Shown: positions 52,839 through 61,396, counted from the first letter of the stretch. The stretch is DNA of 64,000 nt from CAZVQX01 sp964629735 (GCA_964629735.1 CAZVQX010000003.1:1-64000), one strand, 5' to 3'. Program-made: numbers and translations. Notes: generated from the letters alone by a model not told the origin.

Positions 52839-53474
52839 ATGAAGACAATAAAAAATGGAATAATAGATGAAAATCCAACCTTAGTTTTAATGTTAGGTTT
52901 ATGTCCAACATTAGCGGTTACTAACAACTTTGAGAGTGCATATATTATGGGAATATGTGTTTTATTAGTTTTATTATTTTCTAACTTCACTGTTTCTATT
53001 ATAAAAAAATTAATCCCAGAAAATGTTAGAATACCGGTTTACATAATAATAATTGCTACTTTTGTAACAAGTGTCGAAATGTTATTACAAAAATATGCTC
53101 CACCAATTCATGAGATATTAGGTATATATTTACCACTCATTACTGTTAATTGTATTGTTTTGGGAAGAGCGATTGCTGTTGCATCAAAAGAAAAGATTGG
53201 AAAAAGTATATTAGATGCAATAGGTATTGGGTTAGGGTTTACCCTTTCATTATCAATGATTGGTTTAGTGCGAGAAGTCCTTGGTAATAATACTATTACT
53301 TTAATGAATGGTATCAGCCCATTAACTGGATATAAGGCTGTTTATCAAATATTTCCTACTACTGATTATTTTCCAATTGATTTTTTTCTAAAACCAGCTG
53401 GTGCATTTTTAACCCTTGGTTTATTCCTAGCTTTATTTAATTTTATTAAAGAAAAAAGGGGTGAACGAAAATGA
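52839..53474 (+). CDS. rnfE: Rnf complex subunit RnfE
   Basis: 211 residues, six helices. NGIIDENPTLVLMLGLCPTLAVTNN is the diagnostic N terminus with the Cys that takes part in the RnfA-RnfE iron-sulfur centre. LPLITVNCIVLGRAIAVASKE carries the matching second Cys. Part of the ion channel. RBS GAGGGGAG. Overlaps rnfA by 4 nt (ATGA). Confidence 0.96.
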   Translation: MKTIKNGIIDENPTLVLMLGLCPTLAVTNNFESAYIMGICVLLVLLFSNFTVSIIKKLIPENVRIPVYIIIIATFVTSVEMLLQKYAPPIHEILGIYLPLITVNCIVLGRAIAVASKEKIGKSILDAIGIGLGFTLSLSMIGLVREVLGNNTITLMNGISPLTGYKAVYQIFPTTDYFPIDFFLKPAGAFLTLGLFLALFNFIKEKRGERK

Positions 53475-54037
53475 ATTTATTTAATTTATTTATAACTAGT
53501 GTTTTAACTAATAATATTATTTTAACTAAATTTTTAGGTATTTGTCCTTTTATTGGCGTTTCTAAAAAAGAAGAAAGTGCGATTGGGATGGGGTTAGCAG
53601 TAACAACTGTTTTAGCTATATCAAGTATTATTAATTATTTAATTTATCATTATATTTTAGAACCAACGAATACGACCTATTTACGTACCTTAATATTTAT
53701 TTTAGTAATTGCCTCATTAACACAAATAATAGAAATAATTGTAAAAAGTAAATTTCCAAAAATTCATCAGGCCTTAGGTATATTTTTACCATTAATAGCT
53801 ACTAATTGTGCTATTTTAGGAATTAATTTATTGAACATAAATAATAGTTATAACTTTTTAGAGATGATTACTTTTACATTAGGTAGTGGAATCGGCTTTG
53901 CGCTAGTAATCTATATATTTTCAACGATTCGTGAAAGATTGGAAAAAATAAATATTCCAAAATGTTTTAAAGGAACACCAATTGCACTAATAACAGCCGC
54001 TATCATGGCGCTTGTATTTGGTAGGTATTTTGGCTAA
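53471..54037 (+). CDS. rnfA: Rnf complex subunit RnfA
   Basis: 188 residues, six helices, paralogue of RnfE in opposite topology. NNIILTKFLGICPFIGVSKK and IFLPLIATNCAILGINLL carry the two conserved Cys that with RnfE coordinate the membrane-embedded [2Fe-2S] centre. Starts in the rnfE stop (ATGA overlap). Its stop TAA overlaps the ATG of the next micro-gene by one base (TAATG). Confidence 0.96.
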   Translation: MNLFNLFITSVLTNNIILTKFLGICPFIGVSKKEESAIGMGLAVTTVLAISSIINYLIYHYILEPTNTTYLRTLIFILVIASLTQIIEIIVKSKFPKIHQALGIFLPLIATNCAILGINLLNINNSYNFLEMITFTLGSGIGFALVIYIFSTIRERLEKINIPKCFKGTPIALITAAIMALVFGRYFG

Positions 54038-54144
54038 TGGCTTATATTATATTAATAATTTTGATAGTTTTAACTATATATTTATATAGTAAAAATAATA
54101 ATTATAAAAATTGTGGTTCTTGTAAGGGGTGTAATAAATGTTAG
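54037..54144 (+). CDS. 35-aa membrane peptide with CxxCxxCxxC tail
   Basis: ATG at 54037 shares its A with the rnfA stop; TAG at 54142-54144 lies 7 nt inside rnfB. The peptide has one hydrophobic helix (MAYIILIILIVLTIYLY), a short polar link, and the ending NCGSCKGCNKC, four Cys spaced CxxCxxCxxC. Both ends are translationally coupled to Rnf genes. The Cys tail resembles those of FeoB-associated Cys-rich membrane peptides, but no feoB is near. Four Cys are enough to hold an Fe-S or other metal centre. Coding is well supported by the coupling and by the non-random Cys pattern; function is inferred. Confidence 0.72.
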   Translation: MAYIILIILIVLTIYLYSKNNNYKNCGSCKGCNKC

Positions 54145-54410
54145 ATATATTAATAGTTACAGCTATTGCTTTCTTTTTAAGTGTTTTATTAGTAATAGTG
54201 GAATCTAAATTTAAAAGTGATGATAAACAAGAAATCGATTATGAAAAATATTTACCTGGCTATAATTGTGGTACTTGTGGTTTTAATACTTGTCGAGGGA
54301 TGAGTGACGCAATGTTAAAAAATCCTTTAAATTATAAAAAATGCCGACCACTACGGGGAGATAAATTAAAAGAGATGGAAGCTTATTTAAGACTAAAAAA
54401 AATCATTTAA
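54138..54410 (+). CDS. rnfB: Truncated RnfB
   Basis: 90 residues. Membrane helix (about 2-22), then the RnfB-type four-Cys [4Fe-4S] domain YNCGTCGFNTCRGMSDAML..PLNYKKCRP. Normal RnfB is about 180-330 residues and continues with two or more ferredoxin-type CxxCxxCxxxCP clusters; here the frame ends at KKII with a clean TAA and no such motif follows in any frame before the next gene. RnfB is where ferredoxin delivers electrons, so its shortening is functionally important. Overlaps the Cys-rich peptide by 7 nt. Confidence 0.88.
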   Translation: MLDILIVTAIAFFLSVLLVIVESKFKSDDKQEIDYEKYLPGYNCGTCGFNTCRGMSDAMLKNPLNYKKCRPLRGDKLKEMEAYLRLKKII

Positions 54411-54445
54411 AAAATTATTTTATGTGTTTAGTAAAGGAGTATGAA

Positions 54446-55150
54446 ATGAAGAAGTTCAAAGTTTTAATAACAATTTGGGGAATGGCATTATTACTAACCG
54501 GATGTGTTGGTGCAACTATAGATATAAATATTAAAAATGATGATACCGGTAAAATGATATTTATGGTTGGATATGAAGAAGAGTATTTAAAAACACTTGA
54601 AAAGCAAGAAGATAGTGAAGGTATTGATTTTAATTCAAATACAGAGTTAACAATTCCTTTTAAAGATGTTGAGAGTGATAAAATAACTTTCAATAAAAAT
54701 GATTATACTTATGTGGGTGAAAAAGTAGAAATCGATTTTAATTCCCTTGATGAATTAAATGAGAGACTTTATGAAATTTTCAACTCTGATGAAGATACTG
54801 AAAATAATATGGAAACAATAACTTTTAATCGCGATGGTAATGAGGTTAATGTTTTTCAAAAAGGAAATGAAAATAATTATGAACAGAGTAAAATGTTTTT
54901 AAATTATGTAGATTATACTATAAGTTTTAAAATAGATGGTAAAATAATATCTAATAATGCTGATAAATATGACGAAAAAACCAATACATTAGAGTGGAAT
55001 ATAAAAACAATCTTAAAAGAAGGTATTCAATTTAAATATAAAACTTCTAATAATTTAGAAGTTAAACCAACATATATAATTATTGCTTCAATTCTCATAG
55101 TTGCTTCAGGTATTGGTTTTGTTTTATATTTAAAAAGAAAACATGATTAA
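54446..55150 (+). CDS. LppM-like lipoprotein with C-terminal helix
   Basis: 234 residues from the ATG at 54446 (AAAGGAG; an upstream frame to 54422 lacks an RBS). Signal peptide with lipobox LLTGC, then a beta-rich domain (ATIDINIKNDDTGKMIFMVG...) of LppM type, and a C-terminal membrane helix (about 208-227) ending RKHD. Dual anchoring by lipid and helix. Function unknown in this family. Short gap after the truncated rnfB; it may be part of the same transcript. Confidence 0.8.
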   Translation: MKKFKVLITIWGMALLLTGCVGATIDINIKNDDTGKMIFMVGYEEEYLKTLEKQEDSEGIDFNSNTELTIPFKDVESDKITFNKNDYTYVGEKVEIDFNSLDELNERLYEIFNSDEDTENNMETITFNRDGNEVNVFQKGNENNYEQSKMFLNYVDYTISFKIDGKIISNNADKYDEKTNTLEWNIKTILKEGIQFKYKTSNNLEVKPTYIIIASILIVASGIGFVLYLKRKHD

Positions 55151-55159
55151 TAAATATAT

Positions 55160-55188
55160 TTGTTTTTTATCAAATAATTTGTTATAAT
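55160..55188 (+). promoter_or_regulatory. Promoter of the pheST T-box transcript
   Basis: TTGTTT (55160-55165), a 17-bp spacer, then TATAAT (55183-55188), just before the T-box leader. Confidence 0.6.
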
Positions 55189-55199
55189 TTACTTAATAT

Positions 55200-55412
55200 T
55201 AAAAAACGGTGACGAAAGATTAGTAACAAAAGTAATTATTTATAGAGAGTTAGTGTATGGTGAAAACTAATAATAATCTTTTGCGAATTCACTTTCTAGT
55301 TTTATATTATATATAACGGTAACGCGTTTTAGTTATTTGAGAGTATAGACATTCTATAAATTAAGGTGGTAACGCGATCATTCGTCCTTAAGCTAAGAAT
55401 GTTTTTTTATTA
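55200..55412 (+). promoter_or_regulatory. T-box riboswitch, phenylalanine
   Basis: A leader that reads tRNA-Phe charging. Seen: stem I with AGAGAG and a specifier loop where GAATTC ACT gives UUC (Phe) at 55288-55290; the T-box proper AAGGTGGTAACGCG (55362-55375), whose TGG pairs with uncharged tRNA NCCA; the partner CGTCCTTA; and the terminator CATTC/GAATG plus T-run (55379-55408). Uncharged tRNA-Phe stabilises the antiterminator and lets transcription reach pheST. Confidence 0.92.
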
Positions 55413-55423
55413 GGAGGGAAAAT

Positions 55424-56485
55424 ATGAAAGAAGAAATAAGGAAAATTCATGAAAAAATTGTTGCTCATTTAGATGAAATAAAAGATTTAAAAGAGTTCAA
55501 TGAAGCTCGTATAAATTATTTAGGTAAGAAGGGAATAATACAAGGAATAGCAAGCAAAATATCTAGTTTACCAACTGATGAAAAAAGGGAAATTGGCATT
55601 CTAGTAAATCAATTAAAAAATGATGTTAATCACCTTTTTGAAGCTGTTAAAGAAAAACTTGAGCAACGTGCTCTTGAAGAAAAACTAGCTGCTGAGAAGA
55701 TTGATATTTCACTGCCAGCAACTAAAATTAAGGTTGGTTCGTCTCATCCCTTAACTAGAATAATAGATGAGATTGAAGAATTATTTGTAAGTATGGGATA
55801 TGATGTTGTTGAAGGACCGGAAATTGAGAGCGATTTATATAATTTTGAAAAATTAAATTTAGCTAAAGATCATCCAGCCCGTGATATGCAAGATAGTTTT
55901 TATATTACAGAAGAAATGTTATTGAGAACCCAAACATCACCAGTTCAAGCTAGAGTTATGGAGGCCAATGTTGAGAAAGGACCAATTAGAATTATTTGTC
56001 CTGGGAAAGTTTATCGTAAAGATGATGATGATGCCACACATTCACACCAATTTACCCAAATTGAGGGGTTGGTTATAGATGAGAATATAAATATTTCTCA
56101 TTTAAAAGGTACATTAGAAGTATTGGCGCGCTATTTATTTGGTGAGGATCGAACAGTTCGTTTTCGCCCAAGTTTTTTCCCTTTTACAGAACCAAGTTTA
56201 GAGGTTGATGTTTCTTGTTTTAAATGTAATGGTGCTGGTTGCTCTATTTGTAAAGGGACGGGTTGGATTGAAATATTAGGTGCTGGAATGGTTCATCCAG
56301 AAGTTTTAAAAGCTGGTGGCTATGATCCAGAAAAGTATAGTGGATTTGCCTTTGGAATGGGTCCTGAAAGAATTGCAATGTTAAAATATGGAATTAATGA
56401 TATAAGACATTTTTATGTTAACAATATTAATTTTCTAAATAATTTTAATCGACTAGAGAAGGAGGACTCAAATGAAAGTAAGTAA
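55424..56485 (+). CDS. pheS: Phenylalanyl-tRNA synthetase alpha subunit
   Basis: 353 residues. Class II synthetase, charges tRNA-Phe as (alpha-beta)2. N-terminal coiled coil (1-90) contacts tRNA; motif 2 area FRPSFFPFTEPSLEVDV, motif 3 FGMGPERIAMLKYGI. A zinc-knuckle-like CFKCNGAGCSICKGTGW sits in the catalytic domain, as in other Firmicutes. RBS TTAGGAGGG. The last 14 nt overlap pheT. Controlled by the T-box. Confidence 0.97.
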   Translation: MKEEIRKIHEKIVAHLDEIKDLKEFNEARINYLGKKGIIQGIASKISSLPTDEKREIGILVNQLKNDVNHLFEAVKEKLEQRALEEKLAAEKIDISLPATKIKVGSSHPLTRIIDEIEELFVSMGYDVVEGPEIESDLYNFEKLNLAKDHPARDMQDSFYITEEMLLRTQTSPVQARVMEANVEKGPIRIICPGKVYRKDDDDATHSHQFTQIEGLVIDENINISHLKGTLEVLARYLFGEDRTVRFRPSFFPFTEPSLEVDVSCFKCNGAGCSICKGTGWIEILGAGMVHPEVLKAGGYDPEKYSGFAFGMGPERIAMLKYGINDIRHFYVNNINFLNNFNRLEKEDSNESK

Positions 56486-58862
56486 AAGTTTTTTGAACGA
56501 TTATATAGATATAAAAGATATTGATTATAAAGAAATTGCTGAAAAAATGGTGTTTTTAGGTAATGAGTATGATAGTATATCTAAAATTAGTGAGGCTACA
56601 AATTTAGTAATTGGTTATGTTAAAGATGCAAAGAAGCATCCTAATGCGGATAGTTTAAAAGTTTGTCTAGTTGATATTGGCGAGCAAGAACCGTATCAAA
56701 TTGTATGCGGTGCCCCTAATGTTGATAAGGGTCAAAAGGTAATTGTTGCTAAGGTAGGTGCGGTTTTACCTGGTGATTTCATTATTAAAAAATCTAATAT
56801 AAGGGGCGAAGAATCAAATGGTATGATTTGTTCTTTAGCTGAAATTGGATTAGAATCAAAATTTTTAACACCAGATGATATTGATGGAATTCATGTTTTA
56901 GATGATAATGCTCCGGTTGGTAATGATGCAATAAAATATATTGGTTTTGACGATGAAGTAATTGATTTTGATTTAACGGCAGATCGTAGCGATTTGTTAA
57001 GTTTAATGGGAATGGCTTATGAAATTGGTGCTATATATGATTTAGAAGTTAAAGAACCAGAAACAAATTTCTTAGAAACAGGTAATAGTATTAAAGAAGA
57101 TTATAAAGTAACTGTTGATACTCCTAATTGCCCTTTTTATGCGATTCGTTTAGTTCGTAATGTTAAAGTAGGAGAAACACCCTCATTTATTAAACAACGC
57201 TTAATGGCTAGTGGAATTAGAAGTATTAATAACGTTGTTGATATAAGTAATTATGTTATGTTAGAAACAGGTCAACCATTACATTTTTTCGATGCTGATA
57301 AAATGAATAAAGAGATTAAAGTAAGAATGGCTAATGATGAAGAAAAATTAGTTACTCTTGATGATAAAGAAAGAATTTTAAATGAAGATGACATTGTTAT
57401 AACAGATGATCGAGAAATTATTGCTTTAGGTGGAGTAATGGGGGGGGATAATACAGAAGTTACAAATAATACTAAAAATATTATAATTGAGAGTGCAATA
57501 TTTAATTCTAAAAACATACGTAATACAGCAAAACGTATTTTAAGAAGTGAAGCAAGTAGTCGTTTTGAAAAAGGAGTTAGTTATGATCGAAGTATTTTAG
57601 CTTTAAATCGTGCTTGTTATTTATTGAATAAATATGCCAATGGTGAAGTCGCGCCAGATTATTTAAAACATGATATTATTGATAAAACAAAAAACACAAT
57701 TTCAATTTCTTTAAATAAAATTAATTCTATTTTAGGTATGTGTTTAACTAAGGAAGATGTAGAACAAGTATTTGAAAAACTTAAATTTGAATTCACTGAA
57801 AAAAATAATGAATTTTTAGTAATAATTCCAACAAGAAGAATGGATTTAAACATACCAGAAGATTTAATTGAAGAAGTAGGTCGAATTATTGGATATGATA
57901 ATGTTGTTGGTCAATTACCAATTGTATCAATTAAAAGAGGTAGTTATACTCTAAAAAGAAAATTTGTTAAACAAATAAAGCAAAGACTTTTTGCTTTAGG
58001 TTTAAATGAAGTTATTACATACTCATTAGTTGGAGAGGATGAAATTAACATATTTAATAACGATGATATTGAACTTGTTAAATTAAGAGAACCCCAGAGT
58101 ATAGAACACTCAATTATGAGAACTAGTTTAATACCATCTTTACTTAACGTTTATAAGTATAATAAGGCTAGAAATATAAAGGAAGTAACCATTTTTGAAA
58201 TAGGTTCAATCTATAGTGTAGATAATAAAAATTATGTTGAAAATTTAAGACTTTCAGGTTTGTTAAGTGATATCTATATTCAAAATAAATGGCAAAATAA
58301 AAATGTTGAAGTTGATTTTTATGTTGTAAAAGGATTGATTGAAAGTTTATTAGATTATATTGGATTAGAAAACCGTTATACATTTATTGAGGATAAAAAA
58401 TTAAAAGATATGCACCCGGGAAGAAGTGCTAAAATAAAGGTTGGTCTTGATGAAGTTGGTTTTTTTGGCCAAGTTCACCCAAGTGTTAGTAAAAACCCGG
58501 TATATATTTTTGATATTGATTTAGAAATATTATTTAAAATAAAAACAAGAAATATTAAGTTCAAAGAATTAAGCAAATATCCATCAGTAAAAAAAGATGT
58601 TGCTTTTGTAATTGATAAAGAAATTAATTCGTCAGAAATAGAAAAAATTATTAAAAAAGCAGGTGGACGCCTACTTGTTGATATTGATGTTTTTGACGTT
58701 TATGAAGGGGATAACATTGAAAATAATAAAAAATCAATTGCATACTCTTTAGAATTTCAAGATTTAAATAAAACTCTAACCGATGAAGAAATAACAGTTA
58801 TATTTAACAAAATAATTGATGAGGTTGAAAGTAAATTAGGTGCTATTTTAAGGGACAAATAA
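56472..58862 (+). CDS. pheT: Phenylalanyl-tRNA synthetase beta subunit
   Basis: 796 residues, full length. N-terminal tRNA-binding (EMAP-like) domain VIGYVKDAKKHPNADSLKVCLVDIG..VCGAPNV (about 45-150), B3/4 editing domain (YAIRLVRNVKVGETP, NNVVDISNYVMLETGQPLHFFDADK), B5 and catalytic-like domains, C-terminal ferredoxin-fold anticodon-binding domain (KYPSVKKDVAFVIDK). Overlaps pheS by 14 nt with its own GGAGGA RBS. Confidence 0.97.
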   Translation: MKVSKSFLNDYIDIKDIDYKEIAEKMVFLGNEYDSISKISEATNLVIGYVKDAKKHPNADSLKVCLVDIGEQEPYQIVCGAPNVDKGQKVIVAKVGAVLPGDFIIKKSNIRGEESNGMICSLAEIGLESKFLTPDDIDGIHVLDDNAPVGNDAIKYIGFDDEVIDFDLTADRSDLLSLMGMAYEIGAIYDLEVKEPETNFLETGNSIKEDYKVTVDTPNCPFYAIRLVRNVKVGETPSFIKQRLMASGIRSINNVVDISNYVMLETGQPLHFFDADKMNKEIKVRMANDEEKLVTLDDKERILNEDDIVITDDREIIALGGVMGGDNTEVTNNTKNIIIESAIFNSKNIRNTAKRILRSEASSRFEKGVSYDRSILALNRACYLLNKYANGEVAPDYLKHDIIDKTKNTISISLNKINSILGMCLTKEDVEQVFEKLKFEFTEKNNEFLVIIPTRRMDLNIPEDLIEEVGRIIGYDNVVGQLPIVSIKRGSYTLKRKFVKQIKQRLFALGLNEVITYSLVGEDEINIFNNDDIELVKLREPQSIEHSIMRTSLIPSLLNVYKYNKARNIKEVTIFEIGSIYSVDNKNYVENLRLSGLLSDIYIQNKWQNKNVEVDFYVVKGLIESLLDYIGLENRYTFIEDKKLKDMHPGRSAKIKVGLDEVGFFGQVHPSVSKNPVYIFDIDLEILFKIKTRNIKFKELSKYPSVKKDVAFVIDKEINSSEIEKIIKKAGGRLLVDIDVFDVYEGDNIENNKKSIAYSLEFQDLNKTLTDEEITVIFNKIIDEVESKLGAILRDK

Positions 58863-58863
58863 A

Positions 58864-58895
58864 AAAACAGATGTTATATTACATCTGCTTTTTTA
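58864..58895. terminator. Bidirectional terminator between pheT and gatD
   Basis: CAGATGT / ACATCTG arms, T-run on the + strand and T-run on the - strand. Confidence 0.8.
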
Positions 58896-59618
58896 TTAAT
58901 TTAAATCAGGATAGAAGGTATTAATGAAGTGGTTATGTGCTTTAATTTCTAAATCTAAATCAAATTCTTTAAAGTTAAATTTTTTATCTTTACTCAAAAC
59001 TAAATCTTTAATAATATGTTTTAGAATATGAGGATTTCTAACTAAAAAAGGCCCGATTAAATAAGTTCCATAAAAATTGTTATAATGAATTCCTTCGGCT
59101 TTTTCATCTAAATTACTACCAATACCTTTAATTACAGTAAAAATTGGTTCATTATTATTTTTAATAATTTTGCTTTGATTTTGAAATCCAATAATTAATT
59201 CATTGAAATGTCTAGAACTAAAAACAGATTCATCAATTAATCTTTTATTTGCTGTAATTGAATAATAATCAAAAATTTCTAAAGCATCATTTTTTTCTTC
59301 ATTATCTAATATATATTTTCCAAAAAGTTCTATCGAGTTACCTGTTGCTAAAAAGAATTTATTGTTCATTATTTCTTGTTTTATTTCTTCTTTATAGCTT
59401 AATAAATGGTTGAGAGCAATTTTTTGGTTATGTTCTGTTCCAGAACCAATATATACAAAATCGTAATCATCAAAGTTTAATTCATCACCTATTGTTAAAA
59501 GTTTAATATTTACTTTTATATCTTGATTTTCTAATTGATGCTTAAGTATTTTAATATTCCCACTTTCACCATATAGATTTAGCAAATCATAATACAAATA
59601 TGCAATTGTTATTTTCAT
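58896..59618 (-). CDS. gatD: GatD-like glutamine amidotransferase lacking catalytic Cys and His
   Basis: 240 residues from the ATG preceded by GAGGGTG. The lipid II isoglutaminyl synthase small subunit, normally supplying ammonia from glutamine to amidate D-Glu of peptidoglycan with MurT. The class I amidotransferase fold is recognisable: IAYLYYDLLNLYGESGNI, DYDFVYIGSGTEHNQ, LATGNSIELFGKY, GIHYNNFYGTYLIGPFLVRNP. In active GatD the nucleophile elbow reads (L)xICGGYQxLG; here it reads LATGNSIELFG, so Cys is Gly93. The usual GTYLHGP His is Ile188. Both are read directly on the DNA. So glutaminase activity should be absent. It starts right at the murT stop, in one operon. Confidence 0.85.
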   Translation of the reverse strand: MKITIAYLYYDLLNLYGESGNIKILKHQLENQDIKVNIKLLTIGDELNFDDYDFVYIGSGTEHNQKIALNHLLSYKEEIKQEIMNNKFFLATGNSIELFGKYILDNEEKNDALEIFDYYSITANKRLIDESVFSSRHFNELIIGFQNQSKIIKNNNEPIFTVIKGIGSNLDEKAEGIHYNNFYGTYLIGPFLVRNPHILKHIIKDLVLSKDKKFNFKEFDLDLEIKAHNHFINTFYPDLN

Positions 59619-59619
59619 T

Positions 59620-60936
59620 TTAAACACCCTCTATACTATTTTTAAAAATTTTTTCTAAATCAAAGTAAAAGACGCAATATACAAATTCATTTCCGTGTTG
59701 TTTTATAGCATCTATAACAACGTTAGGATCGGTATATGTAATTATTTTTTCTTTGGGAATTTTACTGTTTTTTAATCGAACGGCAATATCATATGCAAAA
59801 TTACCAAGACATATAATATTTTCAACATTATCATCATTTAATAGTTCAAAATTAATATCCCATAACCACGATAAATCCTTTAAGTTGTAGCGACCACTTA
59901 CATTTTTAAAGCCAATAACAACTGTTTTTTTATGATTTTGTTTACTTATGTATTCAAGTGATTGATTATATGATATTGGTGTTTCATTTTTACTAAGGAG
60001 TAAAGTGCATTTTTTATCATCTATTATAAATGTGTCAAATCTTTTAATTTTTAATGATAAATTATTAATTGCTTTTCCGACTTTATCTTTATCAACACCG
60101 TCGGTTATTGAAACCGCATAACTAGCACTTAAGTTATAAACATTATATAAGGCTGTGTTATTCATTTTAATAGTTATATCATCAATTTTAAAATGATCGT
60201 TGTCAATCAATTCAGCTTCAAATTTAGTGATTGGTCTTTTAAAATCGCATTTAGAACATTTGTAATCTCCTAGATTACCGTAATGGAAATAATCAAATTT
60301 TAATTTATTATTACAAATTGGGCAGTAAGCCGTATCTAAATTAAAAATTTTGTTTTCTTTAATTGATAATGATGTTTCTTTTAAACCATAATAGGTGACT
60401 AATCCCTTATGGTTTAAAGCAAATTTAACGACTGTTGGATCATCAGCATTTAAGATTAGATGAATATCATCAGTAATATATTCATTAATATCTTTCCAAA
60501 CAATGTCAGGATGGCCATTCCTAGCTAGTTGATCACGTGATAAATTATTAATAATAAAGAAATTAGGCTTAATGTCTTGAATTGTTTTTTTTACATATCG
60601 CTCATCAACTTCTAAAACTAAAACATCACTTTTAATTTTTCCAAATATATTAGCATTATTTATTAAACAAGTTAATACACCAGTATCTAAGTTTGAACCT
60701 TTATTATTAATTCCTACTTTATAACCTGACTGTTCATATATATTATTTAAAATACCGGCAATTGAAGTTTTACCAGTTGTTCCAGTAATAAAAATAGTTG
60801 TTTTAGGTAATTTAAAATGTTTAAAAATATTTTGATTTAATTTCAGCGCTATTTCGCCTGGAAAGGCAGAACCGCGACCCATTTTTTTTAATATAAAGCT
60901 AATTGTTTTAGCCACAATCATTGTTAAAATTTTCAT
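59620..60936 (-). CDS. murT: Lipid II isoglutaminyl synthase subunit MurT
   Basis: 438 residues. A Mur-ligase-fold enzyme that activates D-Glu of lipid II with ATP. P-loop FITGTTGKTSIAG (about 49-61), KGSNLDTGVLT, a zinc ribbon CPIC...CSKC within the central domain (about 212-238) as in known MurT, and a C-terminal domain (DUF1727) with FKNVSGRYNLKDLSWLWDINFELL including the Asp that normally completes the GatD triad. Motif set complete. Operon murT-gatD on the minus strand. Confidence 0.95.
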   Translation of the reverse strand: MKILTMIVAKTISFILKKMGRGSAFPGEIALKLNQNIFKHFKLPKTTIFITGTTGKTSIAGILNNIYEQSGYKVGINNKGSNLDTGVLTCLINNANIFGKIKSDVLVLEVDERYVKKTIQDIKPNFFIINNLSRDQLARNGHPDIVWKDINEYITDDIHLILNADDPTVVKFALNHKGLVTYYGLKETSLSIKENKIFNLDTAYCPICNNKLKFDYFHYGNLGDYKCSKCDFKRPITKFEAELIDNDHFKIDDITIKMNNTALYNVYNLSASYAVSITDGVDKDKVGKAINNLSLKIKRFDTFIIDDKKCTLLLSKNETPISYNQSLEYISKQNHKKTVVIGFKNVSGRYNLKDLSWLWDINFELLNDDNVENIICLGNFAYDIAVRLKNSKIPKEKIITYTDPNVVIDAIKQHGNEFVYCVFYFDLEKIFKNSIEGV

Positions 60937-61049
60937 AAATAACCTCTTATCTAGTATTAAAAAATATTCTCTAACAATATATCTTAACCATATAAATTAT
61001 ATCACAAATAAGCTGCAAAATAAATTAAGAAAAATAATTTTTTCTAGTT

Positions 61050-61078
61050 TTGTCGAAAATTAAAAAAACATTTATAAA
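61050..61078 (+). promoter_or_regulatory. Promoter of the yqfC-yqfD region
   Basis: TTGTCG (61050-61055), a 17-bp spacer, then TATAAA (61073-61078), about 27 bp before the small STAS-like gene. A mother-cell sigma factor promoter would be expected for yqfCD; I see no clear SigE match. Confidence 0.45.
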
Positions 61079-61104
61079 TGTGTTATAGTGATAATGGTGA
61101 TGGT

Positions 61105-61341
61105 ATGATAAATACAAAATATTCTAATTATATAATTTATTTTCATTTAAACAGTAATATTAATGTAGATAATTTAAATTTGTTGAGAGAAAAAATAAAA
61201 TATATTGTTGATAATTATAATAATTATCAAATAAGAATAAATATATGTGAATGTGTTTATGTAGATTACAGTGCGTTACAATCATTTTTGGAAGATTATA
61301 ATATAAATTATAAAAACAACTTAATTTTAATAAATAAATAG
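61105..61341 (+). CDS. Small STAS-like protein, unknown
   Basis: 78 residues from the ATG at 61105 (GGTGATGGT). Strand-helix pattern (YIIYFHLNSNINVDNLNLLREKIKYIVDNY, then RINICECVYVDYSALQSFLEDY and a closing strand NLILINK) recalls STAS/SpoIIAA-type domains, where the loop VDSSGLG carries the phosphorylated Ser; here VDYSALQ. Fold call is weak. Located upstream of yqfC on the same strand. Confidence 0.5.
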   Translation: MINTKYSNYIIYFHLNSNINVDNLNLLREKIKYIVDNYNNYQIRINICECVYVDYSALQSFLEDYNINYKNNLILINK

Positions 61342-61396
61342 TAAATTGTAACTCATAAACGAGTTACTTTTTTAATAAGCTTAAACAGGTGATAGT

